Below are positions 19,448-28,974 of a DNA stretch of 64,000 nucleotides, piece after piece; positions within the stretch are counted from its first letter, which is position 1, and the number at the start of each line of letters is the position of its first letter. The notes under the pieces were generated by a model, which worked only from the letters and a program-made list of their open reading frames with translations, made no database searches and had not been told where the DNA came from. The position numbers and the translations under genes are program-made. The DNA comes from Duganella sp. Leaf126 (lineage in GTDB: Bacteria; Pseudomonadota; Gammaproteobacteria; Burkholderiales; Burkholderiaceae_D). Location of the stretch: NCBI RefSeq assembly GCF_001423125.1, contig NZ_LMNW01000001.1, positions 329,944 to 393,943 of the forward strand, given 5' to 3'.

Positions 19448-19487
19448 AAAAAGCCCGCGCCGGTCTGCACCGGGCGCGGGCTTTTTT
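19448..19487. terminator. Bidirectional intrinsic terminator
   Basis: AGCCCGCGCC / GGCGCGGGCT is a 10-bp stem (19452-19461 with 19473-19482), flanked by an A-run on the left and six T on the right. It separates the PfkB gene from the convergent yggT. Confidence 0.9.
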
Positions 19488-19500
19488 CATGGGCGCCCGG

Positions 19501-20034
19501 TCAGCGGCCGTTGAAGGCCAGGCCCAGCAGCAGCTGCGCGATCTGCAGCAGGATCAGCGCCACCAGCACCGACAGGTCGAGATTGCCGATCGGCGGCACC
19601 ACCTTGCGGATCGGACGCAGCAGCGGCTCGTTGAGCGCGCGCACGAACGGCGCCAGCGGCGCATGCGGATTGATCCAGCTGAAGATCACCTCGATCACCA
19701 GCAGCGCCATGAAACCGTACAGTATCCACGACAGGAAGCGTTCGAACGCTGCCAGCAGCACCAGCTGCACACCCCAGCCGGCCAGGAAGAACACCGAAGT
19801 TGCCAGCAGCACGACCAGGAAGGCGCCGATCAGGCTGGCCCAGTCGTAGCCCCCCATGCCCGGCACCACGCGCCGCAGCGGGCGCACCAGCCAGTCCGAC
19901 AACTGGAACGTGAATTGCGCCACCTGTGCCGGCGGGCGCACGCGGATCGCCTGCATCCAGAAACGCAGCAGCAATGCCGAACCGAGCAGTACCGCGATGG
20001 CGTCGACAATCAACTTCACTATAGTTAAAAGCAC
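19501..20034 (-). CDS. YggT family membrane protein
   Basis: A 177-residue inner-membrane protein with two YGGT repeats: hydrophobic segments at about 4-25, 70-95, 98-120 and 155-175, and conserved LVRPLRRVVPGMGG and LLRPIRKVVPPIGN motifs. The family is linked to osmotic-shock tolerance and possibly membrane insertion or division; the biochemical role is unknown. The start is a GTG at 20034 with GGAGG six bases upstream. Confidence 0.9.
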   Translation of the reverse strand: MLLTIVKLIVDAIAVLLGSALLLRFWMQAIRVRPPAQVAQFTFQLSDWLVRPLRRVVPGMGGYDWASLIGAFLVVLLATSVFFLAGWGVQLVLLAAFERFLSWILYGFMALLVIEVIFSWINPHAPLAPFVRALNEPLLRPIRKVVPPIGNLDLSVLVALILLQIAQLLLGLAFNGR

Positions 20035-20048
20035 GGGGTTCCTCCAAT

Positions 20049-20083
20049 AAAAAAGCCGCTGTGTGATTGTCTCACACAGCGGC
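20049..20083 (-). terminator. Intrinsic terminator of the histone H1-like gene
   Basis: A perfect 12-bp stem, GCCGCTGTGTGA (20055-20066) with TCACACAGCGGC (20072-20083) and a 5-base loop, is followed on the minus strand by six T (20049-20054). It lies 26 bp after the H1-like stop and just upstream of yggT. Confidence 0.93.
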
Positions 20084-20109
20084 CCGATTGCCTCAGCGGA
20101 AGTCTTCGA

Positions 20110-21381
20110 TCAGGAAGGACGGGTGCTGGTGGGGAACGGCCATGCGGCGGCTGGGGCCAGCACGGTTTTGGCGGCCGGCGCAGGCGTGGCGGCCGGTGCG
20201 GCAGCCGGCTTGACGGCAGCTTCCTTCGGCGCGGCAGGCTTTTTAGGCGCAGCGGCTTTCTTCACTGCCGGTGCTGCCGGTGCCGATGCCGATGCGGCTG
20301 GCGCTGCGGCTGGTGCTGCTGCGGCAGGCGCTGCTGCGGTGGCCGGTTTTGCAGCGGCATTTTTTACTGCGGTGCTTTTTGCAGCAGGCTTGGCGGCGGT
20401 GCTTTTTGCAGCAGGCTTGGCGGCGGCGGTTTTTGCAGCTGGCTTGGCAGCTGGTTTCGCTGCAGCCTCAACCGGCTTTTTTGCTGCTGGCTTAGCCGCA
20501 GCCTTTGCAGCCGGTTTGGCTGCTGCTTTTACTGCTGGTTTGGCGGCGGCTGCTTTTTTGGCGGCTGGCTTGGCAGCGGTCTTGGTCGCGGTCTTGGCGG
20601 CGGCCTTCGGTGCGGCCTTGCTTGCGGTCTTGCTTGCGGTCTTGCTTGCAGCCTTAGGTGCTGCCTTGGTGGCGGCCTTCGGTGCTGCCTTGGCGGCGGT
20701 CTTCGGTGCAGCTTTGGCGGCTGGCTTGGTCGCGGTCTTCGCTGCAGTCTTGGCGGCCGGCTTGGCAGCTGCCTTCGATGCAGTTTTAGCGGCTGGCTTG
20801 GCGGCGGCCTTGGTGGTGGCTTTGGCGGTGGTCTTGGCGGCTGGTTTCGCTGCCGACTTGGCGGCTGGCTTGGCAGTCGATTTGGCGGCGACCTTTTTAG
20901 CGGCCGGCTTGGCAGCTGCCTTTTTCGCTACCGGTTTGGCGGCGGTGGTCTTGGTGGCGGTGGTCTTGGCGGTGGTCTTGGTGGCGGTCTTGGTCGCGGT
21001 TTTCGGTGCAGCTTTGGCGGTGCTCTTCGCAGCCGGCTTGGCGGCGGTGGTTTTCTTGGCTGCCGGTTTTGCTGCGGCCTTGGTGGCGGCCTTCACTGCT
21101 GGCTTGGCGGCTGCAGCTTTCTTCGCGACTGGCTTGGCGGCGGCCTTCGGTGCTGCCTTGGCGGCTGGCTTGGCGGCGGCTTTGGTTGCGGCTTTTGGTG
21201 CGGCCTTCGCTGCTGGCTTGGCGGCGACGGCTTTTTTCGCGACAGGCTTCGCTGCTGCCTTGGCGGCTGGCTTGGCAGCGGCGGCCTTGGCGGCGGCCGG
21301 CTTTTTGGCCGTGGTGGTGGTGGTGGCGGCGGCTTTAGCTGCCGGCTTCTTTACTGCTGGTTTCTTTGCGGCGGATGCCAT
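20110..21381 (-). CDS. Histone H1-like Lys/Ala/Pro-rich DNA-binding protein
   Basis: A 423-residue, almost entirely low-complexity protein built from AAKPAAK, KTTAK and KKAAA units, like the C-terminal tails of eukaryotic H1 and of bacterial H1-like proteins (AlgP/Bordetella BpH1 type). Such tails bind and condense DNA. The start MASAAKKPAVKKPA at 21381 is chosen for AAGGAG upstream. The last about 20 residues (KTVLAPAAAWPFPTSTRPS) break the repeat. The opposite strand also stays open over the whole gene, a composition effect. The repeat makes length variation and assembly errors likely. Confidence 0.85.
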   Translation of the reverse strand: MASAAKKPAVKKPAAKAAATTTTTAKKPAAAKAAAAKPAAKAAAKPVAKKAVAAKPAAKAAPKAATKAAAKPAAKAAPKAAAKPVAKKAAAAKPAVKAATKAAAKPAAKKTTAAKPAAKSTAKAAPKTATKTATKTTAKTTATKTTAAKPVAKKAAAKPAAKKVAAKSTAKPAAKSAAKPAAKTTAKATTKAAAKPAAKTASKAAAKPAAKTAAKTATKPAAKAAPKTAAKAAPKAATKAAPKAASKTASKTASKAAPKAAAKTATKTAAKPAAKKAAAAKPAVKAAAKPAAKAAAKPAAKKPVEAAAKPAAKPAAKTAAAKPAAKSTAAKPAAKSTAVKNAAAKPATAAAPAAAAPAAAPAASASAPAAPAVKKAAAPKKPAAPKEAAVKPAAAPAATPAPAAKTVLAPAAAWPFPTSTRPS

Positions 21382-21680
21382 AACTAGTTCTCCTTCATCG
21401 GGGATGGGAAAATTCACATACAAGATTTAAAACCCGTCCGACCCCGGATTGGGCCAGGCGAATTATTCATCGGCGCAAACGATGGCGGTTGCGCTAATGA
21501 ATTCGGCACTAGCTGAACTGCTGCATCTCCTCACAAGTGCAGCGCTTCAGCCATCAAGCTGGCGCCGTCCATGGCAGGTACGGCGTGCAGCATAAAATCT
21601 TGTTGCGACGTGTGCGGCAGGTCGGGCGTATGCTCAGCTCCATGACCTTCGTCGCAGCCACCATCGCTGTCGATTCAAAC

Positions 21681-21720
21681 AAAAAACCGCCCGGCCTGAA
21701 CCCGGTCAGGCAAGACGGTT
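21681..21720 (-). terminator. Intrinsic terminator without an assigned gene
   Basis: On the minus strand AACCG, an internal loop, GCCTGA, a 6-base loop, TCAGGC and CGGTT form a two-part stem followed by a run of T (21681-21686). The nrdB terminator lies some 660 bp upstream, so a separate short transcript probably ends here. Confidence 0.7.
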
Positions 21721-21825
21721 GTTCGAAAACGGCGTGGTCTTGTGCATAAATGTGAATCGGTGTCCCGTATCGCTGTCGTGCAGTCGGTATTTACATACAC
21801 GCTTTTTCATGTTCGTAAAGTACAC
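21706..21825 (-). CDS. Candidate small protein (39 residues) or small RNA gene
   Basis: A short frame starts at GTG 21825 with AAGG five bases upstream (or at ATG 21810, MKKRVCKYRLHD...) and ends in TGA at 21706, inside the terminator stem. The peptide is basic, with one cysteine and four histidines. It matches no family I know. The tight coupling of start signal, stop and terminator is the only evidence; a small RNA is an equal alternative. Confidence 0.3.
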   Translation of the reverse strand: MYFTNMKKRVCKYRLHDSDTGHRFTFMHKTTPFSNNRLA

Positions 21826-22383
21826 GAAAACCTTATCGGTGCGCAACCAGCACGGCAGCGAATCGCCGGCTTTTTTGGTTCATATGCTCGGCATTTCACA
21901 TACGTGCCGCGCTGCGCGTTCGTCATACCGCGCCGTCGCCCCGCATCGGCTGCGCGCCACCGGTCCGCACAGCGCGCCCGCCGCGCCGCGAGAAAACTTC
22001 CCGCTTCAAAGCGCACCAGTCTGCGCCTGGGTGTCTGCGATTGGCGGCCGGCGCTGCACGCGCCGCGCACCCACCGCTTGCGACTCCCGCAGCACCCGCG
22101 CACCGACTGCGCATTGCCCTCACCTGCCATTTTCAAATTCGTCGCGATTATGAGACAGAGTCCGGGGAATGGCAAGCACAATGCAGTGGTGCGCCGCATG
22201 GGTACTGCATGCGGGAGATGCGCGGCACGCGCGCGCCTCGGCAAGAACCCTTGTGGGCATTGGCGCGCTTCGAAGCGGTGCGACTGCGTGGGCATGCGCG
22301 CCGGTCGTTCGCCGACGCTATGACTTCAGCTGGCATCCATCGTGAACGACTATCGTGCGCCGTGAACGGCAGCCCCGCGACGA

Positions 22384-22416
22384 AAAAAAACCCGGCGCAG
22401 AAGGCCGGGTTTTTTT
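22384..22416 (-). terminator. Intrinsic terminator after nrdB
   Basis: AACCCGGC (22389-22396) pairs with GCCGGGTT (22404-22411), with A7 and T7 runs outside, 20 bp after the nrdB stop. The symmetry makes it usable in both directions. Confidence 0.92.
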
Positions 22417-22435
22417 GACGACGGGGAGCGGATCT

Positions 22436-23545
22436 TCAGTCCCAGTTCAGCGCGCCGCCGGTCTGGTATTCGATCACGCGGGTCTCGAAGAAGTTGCGCT
22501 CTTTTTTCAGGTCGATCATTTCGCTCATCCACGGGAACGGATTCTCTTCCTGGTCGAACAGCGCCTCGAGGCCGATCTGGGTCGCACGGCGGTTGGCGAT
22601 GAAGCGCAGGTAGCCCTTGAACATGGTGGCGTTCAGACCGAGCACGCCGCGCGGCATGGTGTCTTCGGCGTACGCGTATTCGAGTTCCACGGCTTTCAGG
22701 AACAGCTGCTTGATCTCTTCCTTGAAGGCTGGCGTCCACAGCAGTGGGTTTTCCATCTTGATGGTATTGATCAGGTCGATGCCGAAATTGCAGTGCATCG
22801 ATTCGTCGCGCAGGATGTACTGGTACTGCTCGGCGGCGCCCATCATCTTGTTCTGGCGGCCCAGCGCCAGGATCTGGGTGAAGCCGACGTAGAAGAACAG
22901 GCCTTCCATCAGGCAGGCGAACACGATCAGGGACTTGAGCAGCTGCTGGTCGCTTTCCACGGTGCCGGTGGTGAAGGCCGGGTCGGTCAGCGTGTCGATG
23001 AACGGGATCAGGAATTCATCCTTGTCGCGGATCGATTTGACTTCGTTGTAGGCGTTGAAGATCTCGGCTTCGTCCAGGCCCAGCGACTCGACGATGTACT
23101 GGTAGGCGTGGGTGTGGATCGCCTCCTCGAAGGCCTGGCGCAGCAGGTACTGGCGGCACTCGGGCGCCGTGATGTGGCGGTAGGTCCCCAGCACGATGTT
23201 GTTGGCGGCCAGCGAATCGGCCGTCACGAAAAAGCCGAGGTTGCGCTTGACCAGGCGGCGCTCGTCCTCGGTCAGGCCGTTCGGGTTCTTCCACAGCTCG
23301 ATGTCGCGCTGCATATTCACTTCCTGCGGCATCCAGTGGTTGGCGCAGCCGGCCAGGTATTTGTCCCAGGCCCATTTGTATTTGAACGGTACCAGCTGGT
23401 TGACGTCGGTTTTGCCGTTGATGATGCGCTTGTCGTCGGCGTTGACGCGGCGCGCCACCTGCTCGGCGGTGCCTTCGCTTGCCGGCGCGGCGTGGATGGC
23501 CGCTGGTGCGGCCGGGGTGGTGTCTTCGTCCCAGGAGAGCGACAT
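22436..23545 (-). CDS. nrdB: Ribonucleoside-diphosphate reductase, beta subunit (class Ia)
   Basis: A 369-residue subunit carrying the diiron-tyrosyl radical cofactor for deoxynucleotide synthesis. Ferritin-like helices show the iron-ligand pattern ([14 protein letters not shown]; later [10 protein letters not shown] with E and H ligands). The start MSLSWDED at 23545 has AAGGAAC upstream. It lies 115 bp after nrdA in the same direction, with a short hairpin (23574-23591) between them. Confidence 0.96.
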   Translation of the reverse strand: MSLSWDEDTTPAAPAAIHAAPASEGTAEQVARRVNADDKRIINGKTDVNQLVPFKYKWAWDKYLAGCANHWMPQEVNMQRDIELWKNPNGLTEDERRLVKRNLGFFVTADSLAANNIVLGTYRHITAPECRQYLLRQAFEEAIHTHAYQYIVESLGLDEAEIFNAYNEVKSIRDKDEFLIPFIDTLTDPAFTTGTVESDQQLLKSLIVFACLMEGLFFYVGFTQILALGRQNKMMGAAEQYQYILRDESMHCNFGIDLINTIKMENPLLWTPAFKEEIKQLFLKAVELEYAYAEDTMPRGVLGLNATMFKGYLRFIANRRATQIGLEALFDQEENPFPWMSEMIDLKKERNFFETRVIEYQTGGALNWD

Positions 23546-23660
23546 GATGTGGTTCCTTCTATATATATGTAGGGTCCCGGCTATCCGGGACGGCGGTGCG
23601 GAGGCTGGCGGTGCATGGACGCGGCTGCAGGTGCAGCCGGGGTCACGGCACCGTGGCGGA

Positions 23661-26621
23661 TTACTGGCAGGCTTCGCATTCCTCGAAACCGTCGTCGCCG
23701 GGACGCAGGTAGCAGGCTTCGCCGTCGGCTTCGTCGGCCGAGGCGGCGACGGCGGTTGCTGCGGCAGCGGCAGCAACTGGTGCCACCGGCGCCACCGGCG
23801 CGGCAGCGCGGGCGCTGGCCGACATGCCGCCGTCGACTGCCACGGCATTCAGGGCGCCGGTCTTGGACGTCGATTTCTCGGTGTGGGTAGCCGACGTGGT
23901 GCGCAGGTAGTACGTGGTTTTCAGGCCGCGCAGCCAGGCCAGCTTGTAGGTCTCGTCGAGCTTCTTGCCCGACGCGCCGGCCATGTAGATGTTCAGCGAC
24001 TGGGCCTGGTCGATCCACTTCTGGCGACGCGACGCTGCTTCCACCAGCCAGCTCGGCGACACTTCGAAGGCGGTGGCGTAGATGTCGCGCAGGTCGTCCG
24101 GGATGCGGTCGATCTTGGTCAGCGAGCCGTCGAAGTATTTGAGGTCGGCGATCATCACCTCGTCCCACAGGTCGCGCGCCTTCAGGTCGCGCACCAGGTA
24201 GCTGTTGATCTCGGTGAACTCGCCCGACAGGTTCGATTTCACGTACAGGTTCTGGAAGGTCGGCTCGATACAGGCCGAAACGCCGATGATGTTCGAAATC
24301 GTGGCCGTCGGGGCGATCGCCACGCAGTTCGAGTTGCGCATGCCGAACTTGGCGATGCGCTCGCGCACCGGGGTCCAGTCCATGCTCGACGACAGGTCCT
24401 GCTCCAGGTAGCCGCCGCGCTCTTCGGCCAGCAGGCGGATCGAGTCCTGCGGCAGGATGCCGCGGTCCCACAGCGAACCCTTGTACGAGGCGTAGTGGCC
24501 GCGCTCCTCGGCCAGCTCGGTCGAGGCCAGGTAGGCGTAGTAGCACACCGCTTCCATCGAGGTGTCGGCAAAGGTCACGCACTCCTGCGAGGCGAACGGC
24601 ACGCGCATCATGTGCAGGCAGTCCTGGAAGCCCATCACGCCCATGCCCACCGGACGGTGACGCATGTTGGCGTTACGTGCCTTATCGACGGCGTAGTAGT
24701 TGATATCGATGACGTTGTCGAGCATGCGCATCGCGGTGCGGATGGTTTTCTGCAGCTTGACGTGATCGAGCTTGCCTTCTTTCATGTGGGCCGGCAGGTT
24801 GACCGAGCCGAGGTTGCAGACGGCGATTTCGTCGGGACCGGTGTTCAGCGTGATCTCGGTACACAGGTTGGAGCTGTGCACCATGCCCACGTGCGACTGC
24901 GGCGAACGGATGTTGCACGGGTCCTTGAAGGTGATCCACGGGTGGCCGGTTTCGAACAGCATCGACAGCATCTTGCGCCACAGGTCGAGCGCGGCGATCT
25001 TCTTGAACACGCGGATCTCGCCGGCGGCAGCTTTGGCTTCGTACGCGACATACGCCCGTTCGAAGGCCTTGCCGACCAGGTCGTGCAGGTCCGGGGTATC
25101 CGATGGCGAGAACAGCGTCCACTCGCCCTTTTCCATCACGCGCTTCATGAACAGGTCGGGAATCCAGTTGGCCGTGTTCATGTCGTGGGTGCGGCGGCGG
25201 TCGTCGCCGGTGTTCTTGCGCAGGTCGAGGAATTCTTCGATGTCCATGTGCCAGGTTTCCAGGTAGGCGCAGACCGCGCCCTTGCGCTTGCCGCCCTGGT
25301 TGACCGCGACGGCAGTGTCGTTGACCACTTTCAGGAACGGCACCACGCCTTGCGACTTGCCGTTGGTGCCCTTGATGTGGGCGCCCAGGGCGCGCACCGG
25401 GGTCCAGTCGTTACCGAGGCCGCCGGCAAACTTGGCCAGCAGCGCGTTTTCCTTGATGGCGTCGTAGATGCCTTCGAGGTCGTCCGAGACGGTGGTCAGG
25501 TAGCACGACGACAGCTGCGAGCGCAGCGTGCCCGAATTGAACAGCGTCGGCGTGGACGACATGAAGTCGAACGACGACAGCAGGTGGTAGAACTCGATGG
25601 CGCGCGCTTCGCGGTCCTGTTCGTTGAGCGCCAGGCCCATGGCCACGCGCATGTAGAACGCCTGCGGCATTTCGATGCGCACGTCGCGCACGTGCAGGAA
25701 GTAGCGGTCGTACAGGGTCTGCAGGCCGATGTAGCCGAACTGCAGGTCGCGGTCGGCCACCAGTGCACGGGCCAGGCGGTCGAGGTCGAACTCGGCCAGC
25801 TTGGCGTCGAGCAGTTCGTTTTCGATGCCCTTGGCGACGTATTGCGGGAAGTAGGTCAGGTACTCGGCAGCGGCGGCGCCCTGCGCGACTTCCTTGCCGA
25901 AGACTTCCTTGCGGATCGTGTGCAGCAGGATGCGGGCCGTCACCTGCGAGTAGGCCGGGTCTTTTTCCATCAGCGCGCGGGCAGCCAGGATCGCGGACTT
26001 GTGCAGCTCTTCGACCGGCACGCCGTCGTACAGGTTTTTCAGGGTTTCAGCCACGATGGCGTCGGCATCGACGTGCTTTTCCAGGCCGATGCAGGCGGCG
26101 TTGATCAGGCTCGTGACCCGCGAGATTTCCAACGGCTTGCGCTCGCCGTTTTCCAGCACGTGGATCTGCGGCGCGGTGATGGCGGCAGCGCCGCCCTGCG
26201 CGGCCTTGGCGGCGCGGCGCTCTTCCATGTGCTTGGCGCGGTACAGCACGTAGGCGCGGGCCACGTCATGCTCGCCCGAGCGCATCAGCGCCAGTTCCAC
26301 CTGGTCCTGCACGTCTTCGATGTGGAAGGTGCCGCCCGAAGGCTGGCGGCGCACCAGGGCCGAGACGACGCTGTCGGTGAGCTGCTCTACCAGTTCGCGG
26401 ATGCGCGCCGAGGCAGCACCCTGGCCGCCGTTCACGGCCAGGAAGGCCTTGGTCATGGCGATCGCGATTTTCGACGGTTCAAACGCGACGACCGCGCCGT
26501 TACGGCGGATGATGCGGTAGTCACCGAGATCGCTGGCAGCCGTGGACGGGCTGCTGGCGGCGCTCGCAGCGGCTGCTGGGACCAGCGCTGGATTGAAGGT
26601 GGTGTCTTGAGTAGATTGCAT
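23661..26621 (-). CDS. nrdA: Ribonucleoside-diphosphate reductase, alpha subunit (class Ia)
   Basis: A 986-residue catalytic subunit reducing ribonucleoside diphosphates. An Ala/Ser-rich N-terminus is followed by an ATP-cone allosteric domain (about 35-125), then the ten-stranded barrel with SSNLCTEI (radical-bearing cysteine, Asn and Glu) and the partner cysteine in SQLSSCYL. The C-terminal tail ends EECEACQ, the redox pair rereduced by thioredoxin or glutaredoxin. An Ala/Val linker precedes the tail. The start at 26621 (MQSTQDTTF) has GGGGAGC upstream. The leader is about 210 nt and the promoter carries NrdR boxes. Confidence 0.96.
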   Translation of the reverse strand: MQSTQDTTFNPALVPAAAASAASSPSTAASDLGDYRIIRRNGAVVAFEPSKIAIAMTKAFLAVNGGQGAASARIRELVEQLTDSVVSALVRRQPSGGTFHIEDVQDQVELALMRSGEHDVARAYVLYRAKHMEERRAAKAAQGGAAAITAPQIHVLENGERKPLEISRVTSLINAACIGLEKHVDADAIVAETLKNLYDGVPVEELHKSAILAARALMEKDPAYSQVTARILLHTIRKEVFGKEVAQGAAAAEYLTYFPQYVAKGIENELLDAKLAEFDLDRLARALVADRDLQFGYIGLQTLYDRYFLHVRDVRIEMPQAFYMRVAMGLALNEQDREARAIEFYHLLSSFDFMSSTPTLFNSGTLRSQLSSCYLTTVSDDLEGIYDAIKENALLAKFAGGLGNDWTPVRALGAHIKGTNGKSQGVVPFLKVVNDTAVAVNQGGKRKGAVCAYLETWHMDIEEFLDLRKNTGDDRRRTHDMNTANWIPDLFMKRVMEKGEWTLFSPSDTPDLHDLVGKAFERAYVAYEAKAAAGEIRVFKKIAALDLWRKMLSMLFETGHPWITFKDPCNIRSPQSHVGMVHSSNLCTEITLNTGPDEIAVCNLGSVNLPAHMKEGKLDHVKLQKTIRTAMRMLDNVIDINYYAVDKARNANMRHRPVGMGVMGFQDCLHMMRVPFASQECVTFADTSMEAVCYYAYLASTELAEERGHYASYKGSLWDRGILPQDSIRLLAEERGGYLEQDLSSSMDWTPVRERIAKFGMRNSNCVAIAPTATISNIIGVSACIEPTFQNLYVKSNLSGEFTEINSYLVRDLKARDLWDEVMIADLKYFDGSLTKIDRIPDDLRDIYATAFEVSPSWLVEAASRRQKWIDQAQSLNIYMAGASGKKLDETYKLAWLRGLKTTYYLRTTSATHTEKSTSKTGALNAVAVDGGMSASARAAAPVAPVAPVAAAAAATAVAASADEADGEACYLRPGDDGFEECEACQ

Positions 26622-26801
26622 TGAAGCTCCCCGATAACGGCGTGCAGCCATGCTGCGCGTCGTATGTTGTAAATAAAATGGCAAACAAGATGGCAAAGAT
26701 ACAGCGTGCAGCCGGGCGAACCAGGCTGGCCAGGTACTGCTTGAGACGGCAAAGTGGGTGCGGACGACGTTCCCGGAGGACCGGGAACCAGTGTCACGAA
26801 A

Positions 26802-26848
26802 CTACTATATCTAGTGCTGACTCGAAATGGATACACTGATTGTAGTAG
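26802..26848. promoter_or_regulatory. Pair of NrdR boxes upstream of nrdAB
   Basis: Box 1 (26802-26817, core CTATATCTAG) and box 2 (26833-26848, ACACTGATTGTAGTAG) match the NrdR consensus acaCwAtATaTwGtgt at about 12 and 11 of 16 positions. Their starts are 31 bp apart, three helical turns, as usual for NrdR. Box 2 covers the -10 and box 1 lies just downstream of the predicted start, so dATP-loaded NrdR would repress. Confidence 0.7.
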
Positions 26849-26867
26849 TCGGATCCGTTGAAGACAA
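26839..26867 (-). promoter_or_regulatory. Sigma-70 promoter of nrdAB
   Basis: On the minus strand TTGTCT (26862-26867) and TACAAT (26839-26844) are 17 bp apart. Transcription would begin near 26832, giving a leader of about 210 nt before nrdA. Confidence 0.65.
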
Positions 26868-26897
26868 GCGGGAAATTTTGCGCTTGCCAGCAAATTA

Positions 26898-27530
26898 CTA
26901 TTGACTTTGTGGAAGCCCTTTTACTACGCGCAGTCCGGGGTTAGCGGGCACTAACAGCGGGCTGCAGTCGGCATATCGTTGCCAGTCAAAAAACGCGCCG
27001 GGGTCGGTCTTGCGGCCCGGCGCGACGTGTTCGTGCCCCTGGATATCGGTGATCGGATAGCGCGCCAGCAAGGCGCCGGTCAGGTCCGCCAGCGCCGCAT
27101 ACTGGGCCGCCTCGAACGGCGTGCGGTCATTGCCTTCGAGCTCGATACCGATCGAAAAATCGTTACATTTTACCCGCTCGCGGAAGACCGAGACGCCTGC
27201 ATGCCAGGCGCGGGCGCCGGCCGGCGCATACTGCACCACGCGGCCGTCACGCCGGATGAAGAAATGGCTCGACACCCGCAGCCCGCGCAAGTCCGCCAGC
27301 GAAGGGTCGATATTATAGTCGAGGCGGCCGGTGAACAGGTCCGACACGTGCGGCCCACCCGCCCGCCCGCCCGGCAGACCGATGTTGTGGATGACGATCA
27401 GGGAGATGTCGTGCGGGTCGGGACGCTCGTCGATGAACGGACTGTCGTAGCGCGCAGCGGCCGGCCACCAGCCCCCGGCATCGATCGCCGCGATGGCGGC
27501 GTTGGCTGCCTTGGCGGCGCGTGCGGTCAT
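26898..27530 (-). CDS. ampD: 1,6-anhydro-N-acetylmuramyl-L-alanine amidase
   Basis: A 210-residue cytoplasmic zinc amidase that cleaves the peptide from anhydro-muropeptides during cell-wall recycling. Amidase_2 motifs: LIVIHNIGLPGG (zinc histidine), SSHFFIRRDGRVVQYAP, and GHEHVAPGRKTDPG with the second zinc His and Asp. A short extra N-terminus (ARAAKAANAAIAAID) precedes the domain. The ATG overlaps the pilR stop (ATGA). Its activity also tunes muropeptide signalling in other bacteria; no ampR or ampC is seen here. Confidence 0.94.
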   Translation of the reverse strand: MTARAAKAANAAIAAIDAGGWWPAAARYDSPFIDERPDPHDISLIVIHNIGLPGGRAGGPHVSDLFTGRLDYNIDPSLADLRGLRVSSHFFIRRDGRVVQYAPAGARAWHAGVSVFRERVKCNDFSIGIELEGNDRTPFEAAQYAALADLTGALLARYPITDIQGHEHVAPGRKTDPGAFFDWQRYADCSPLLVPANPGLRVVKGLPQSQ

Positions 27531-28960
27531 GTTTCGGGTTCCTGGATGTTCAGTTTCTGCATCTGATAGCGCAGCTGGCGGAAGCTGATGCCCAGCAGTT
27601 GCGCGGCCTGGGTGCGGTTGAACTGGGTCTGCGTCAGCGCCCGCACAATGATATCGCGCTCGATGGCGATCAGGTAGTCGGGCAGGCTGGCCGGCAGGTC
27701 GCCGGGCGCTGCCGGCAGGGACGGCGGCGCCGACACGGCGGGCAGCGCCGCCCCGCTTTCGTCACCTTGTCCACCTTGTCCACCTTGTCCACCGTGCCCG
27801 CCCTTGAGCGCCAGGTCGGCCACCTCGATCACGCCGTCGTTGGCAAAGGCCAGCGCCCGCTCCAGGATGTTTTCCAGTTCGCGCACATTGCCGGGAAAGC
27901 GGTAGGCAGCCAGCGCTGCCAGCACGCCGGGCGCCAGCGCCGCCGGCTGGCCGGCGCCGGCCAGCCGCGCCAGGATGGCCGCGGCCAGCACCGGCAGGTC
28001 GTCCTGGCGTTCGCGCAGCGGCGGCACCGCCAGCTCGATCACGTTCAGGCGGTAGTACAGGTCCTGGCGAAACACGCCCTGCTCCACGCAGTGCGCCAGG
28101 TTCTTATGGGTGGCGCTGATCAGGCGCACATCGACCGGCTCTTCCGCCGTGGCGCCGATCTTGCGCACGCGCCGCTCCTGGATCGCGCGCAGCAGCTTGA
28201 CCTGCATTGCCAGCGGCAGGTCGGCCACCTCGTCGAGCAGCAGGGTGCCGCCGTTGGCGGCCTGGAAAAAGCCGTCGCGGTCTTCGGCCGCGCCGGTGAA
28301 TGCGCCCTTGCGGTAACCGAAAAATTCCGCTTCCATCAGCGCTTCGGGAATCGCGCCGCAATTGACCGCGATGAACGGCTGGCCCGCGCGCGGGCTGAGG
28401 GCGTGGATTTCGCGCGCGGCCAGTTCCTTGCCGCTGCCCGATTCGCCGTGGATGGCGATCGGCGCCATCGAGCGCGCCAGCCGGCCGATCTGTGCCCGCA
28501 GCGCCACCATCACGGCCGATCCGCCCTTGAGCCGGCCGTCGGTGCGGCCCGCGTCGGCAGCGCTGCCGTGCGGCGCGGGTGTCGCGTCGTGCACGCGCAG
28601 CGCCGAGCGCACCAGCAGGCGCAATTGGTCGAGGGCGACCGGCTTGGCGATGTAGTCAAAAGCGCCGGCCTTGAGCGCGACCACCGCGTTGTCGGCGCTG
28701 CCGTAGGCGGTGACCACGGCGATCGGCGTGTTCTTGTACACCGTGGCGACCTCGCGCACCAGTTCCAGCCCGAGGCCGTCGGGCAGGCGCATGTCGGTGA
28801 GGACCAGCTGGTAGCTTTGCCGCGCCAGCAGCGCGCGCGCCTCGGCAACGGTGGCCGCGCTGTCGACATCGAGCCCCATTTTTACCAGCGTCAGTTCCAG
28901 CAGTTCGCGCAGGTCGGCTTCATCGTCGACCACGAGTACCCGGGGAGACCTCACGCTCAT
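27527..28960 (-). CDS. pilR: Sigma-54-dependent response regulator, PilR-like
   Basis: A 477-residue NtrC-family activator. The receiver domain holds the phospho-acceptor D56 (LTDMRLPDG). The AAA+ domain has Walker A GESGSGKE and the sigma-54 contact loop GAFTGA. A Gly/Gln linker (GGQ repeated three times) precedes the Fis-type HTH ([20 protein letters not shown]). In Pseudomonas PilR activates pilin transcription from a sigma-54 promoter. It sits 14 bp after the PilS gene, which supports the assignment; no pil structural genes are in the window. Confidence 0.88.
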   Translation of the reverse strand: MSVRSPRVLVVDDEADLRELLELTLVKMGLDVDSAATVAEARALLARQSYQLVLTDMRLPDGLGLELVREVATVYKNTPIAVVTAYGSADNAVVALKAGAFDYIAKPVALDQLRLLVRSALRVHDATPAPHGSAADAGRTDGRLKGGSAVMVALRAQIGRLARSMAPIAIHGESGSGKELAAREIHALSPRAGQPFIAVNCGAIPEALMEAEFFGYRKGAFTGAAEDRDGFFQAANGGTLLLDEVADLPLAMQVKLLRAIQERRVRKIGATAEEPVDVRLISATHKNLAHCVEQGVFRQDLYYRLNVIELAVPPLRERQDDLPVLAAAILARLAGAGQPAALAPGVLAALAAYRFPGNVRELENILERALAFANDGVIEVADLALKGGHGGQGGQGGQGDESGAALPAVSAPPSLPAAPGDLPASLPDYLIAIERDIIVRALTQTQFNRTQAAQLLGISFRQLRYQMQKLNIQEPET

Positions 28961-28974
28961 GGACAGCCTTTCGT

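Larger units (their letters stand above)
21382..22435. other. Gene-poor intergenic region
   Basis: About 1 kb between the H1-like start and the nrdB stop. Open frames here have no protein-like composition, except for one short candidate (21706-21825). It contains two clear intrinsic terminators (21681-21720 and 22384-22416). No tRNA was recognised. The stretch at 21720-21900 looks more AT-rich than its surroundings. Confidence 0.6.

Noticed and set aside
20063..21430. Open plus-strand frame rich in Ala/Val/Leu opposite the H1-like gene
   Set aside because: The Lys/Ala/Pro codons read backwards give Phe/Leu/Ala/Gly without stops. It has no start signal, and the minus-strand gene has AAGGAG and a terminator.
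21807..22295. 162-codon minus-strand frame in the gene-poor region
   Set aside because: Arg/Ala/Cys-rich composition, no ribosome site, no family resemblance, and it runs over other signals.
23574..23591. GTCCCGG/CCGGGAC hairpin between nrdA and nrdB considered as a terminator
   Set aside because: Seven-bp stem without a T-run, and nrdB must be expressed with nrdA. At most it is an mRNA-stability element.
23196..26624. Very long plus-strand open frame (over 1,100 codons) opposite nrdA
   Set aside because: It is the mirror of a highly conserved gene in GC-rich DNA, with Arg/His/Gln/Val-rich non-protein-like composition.
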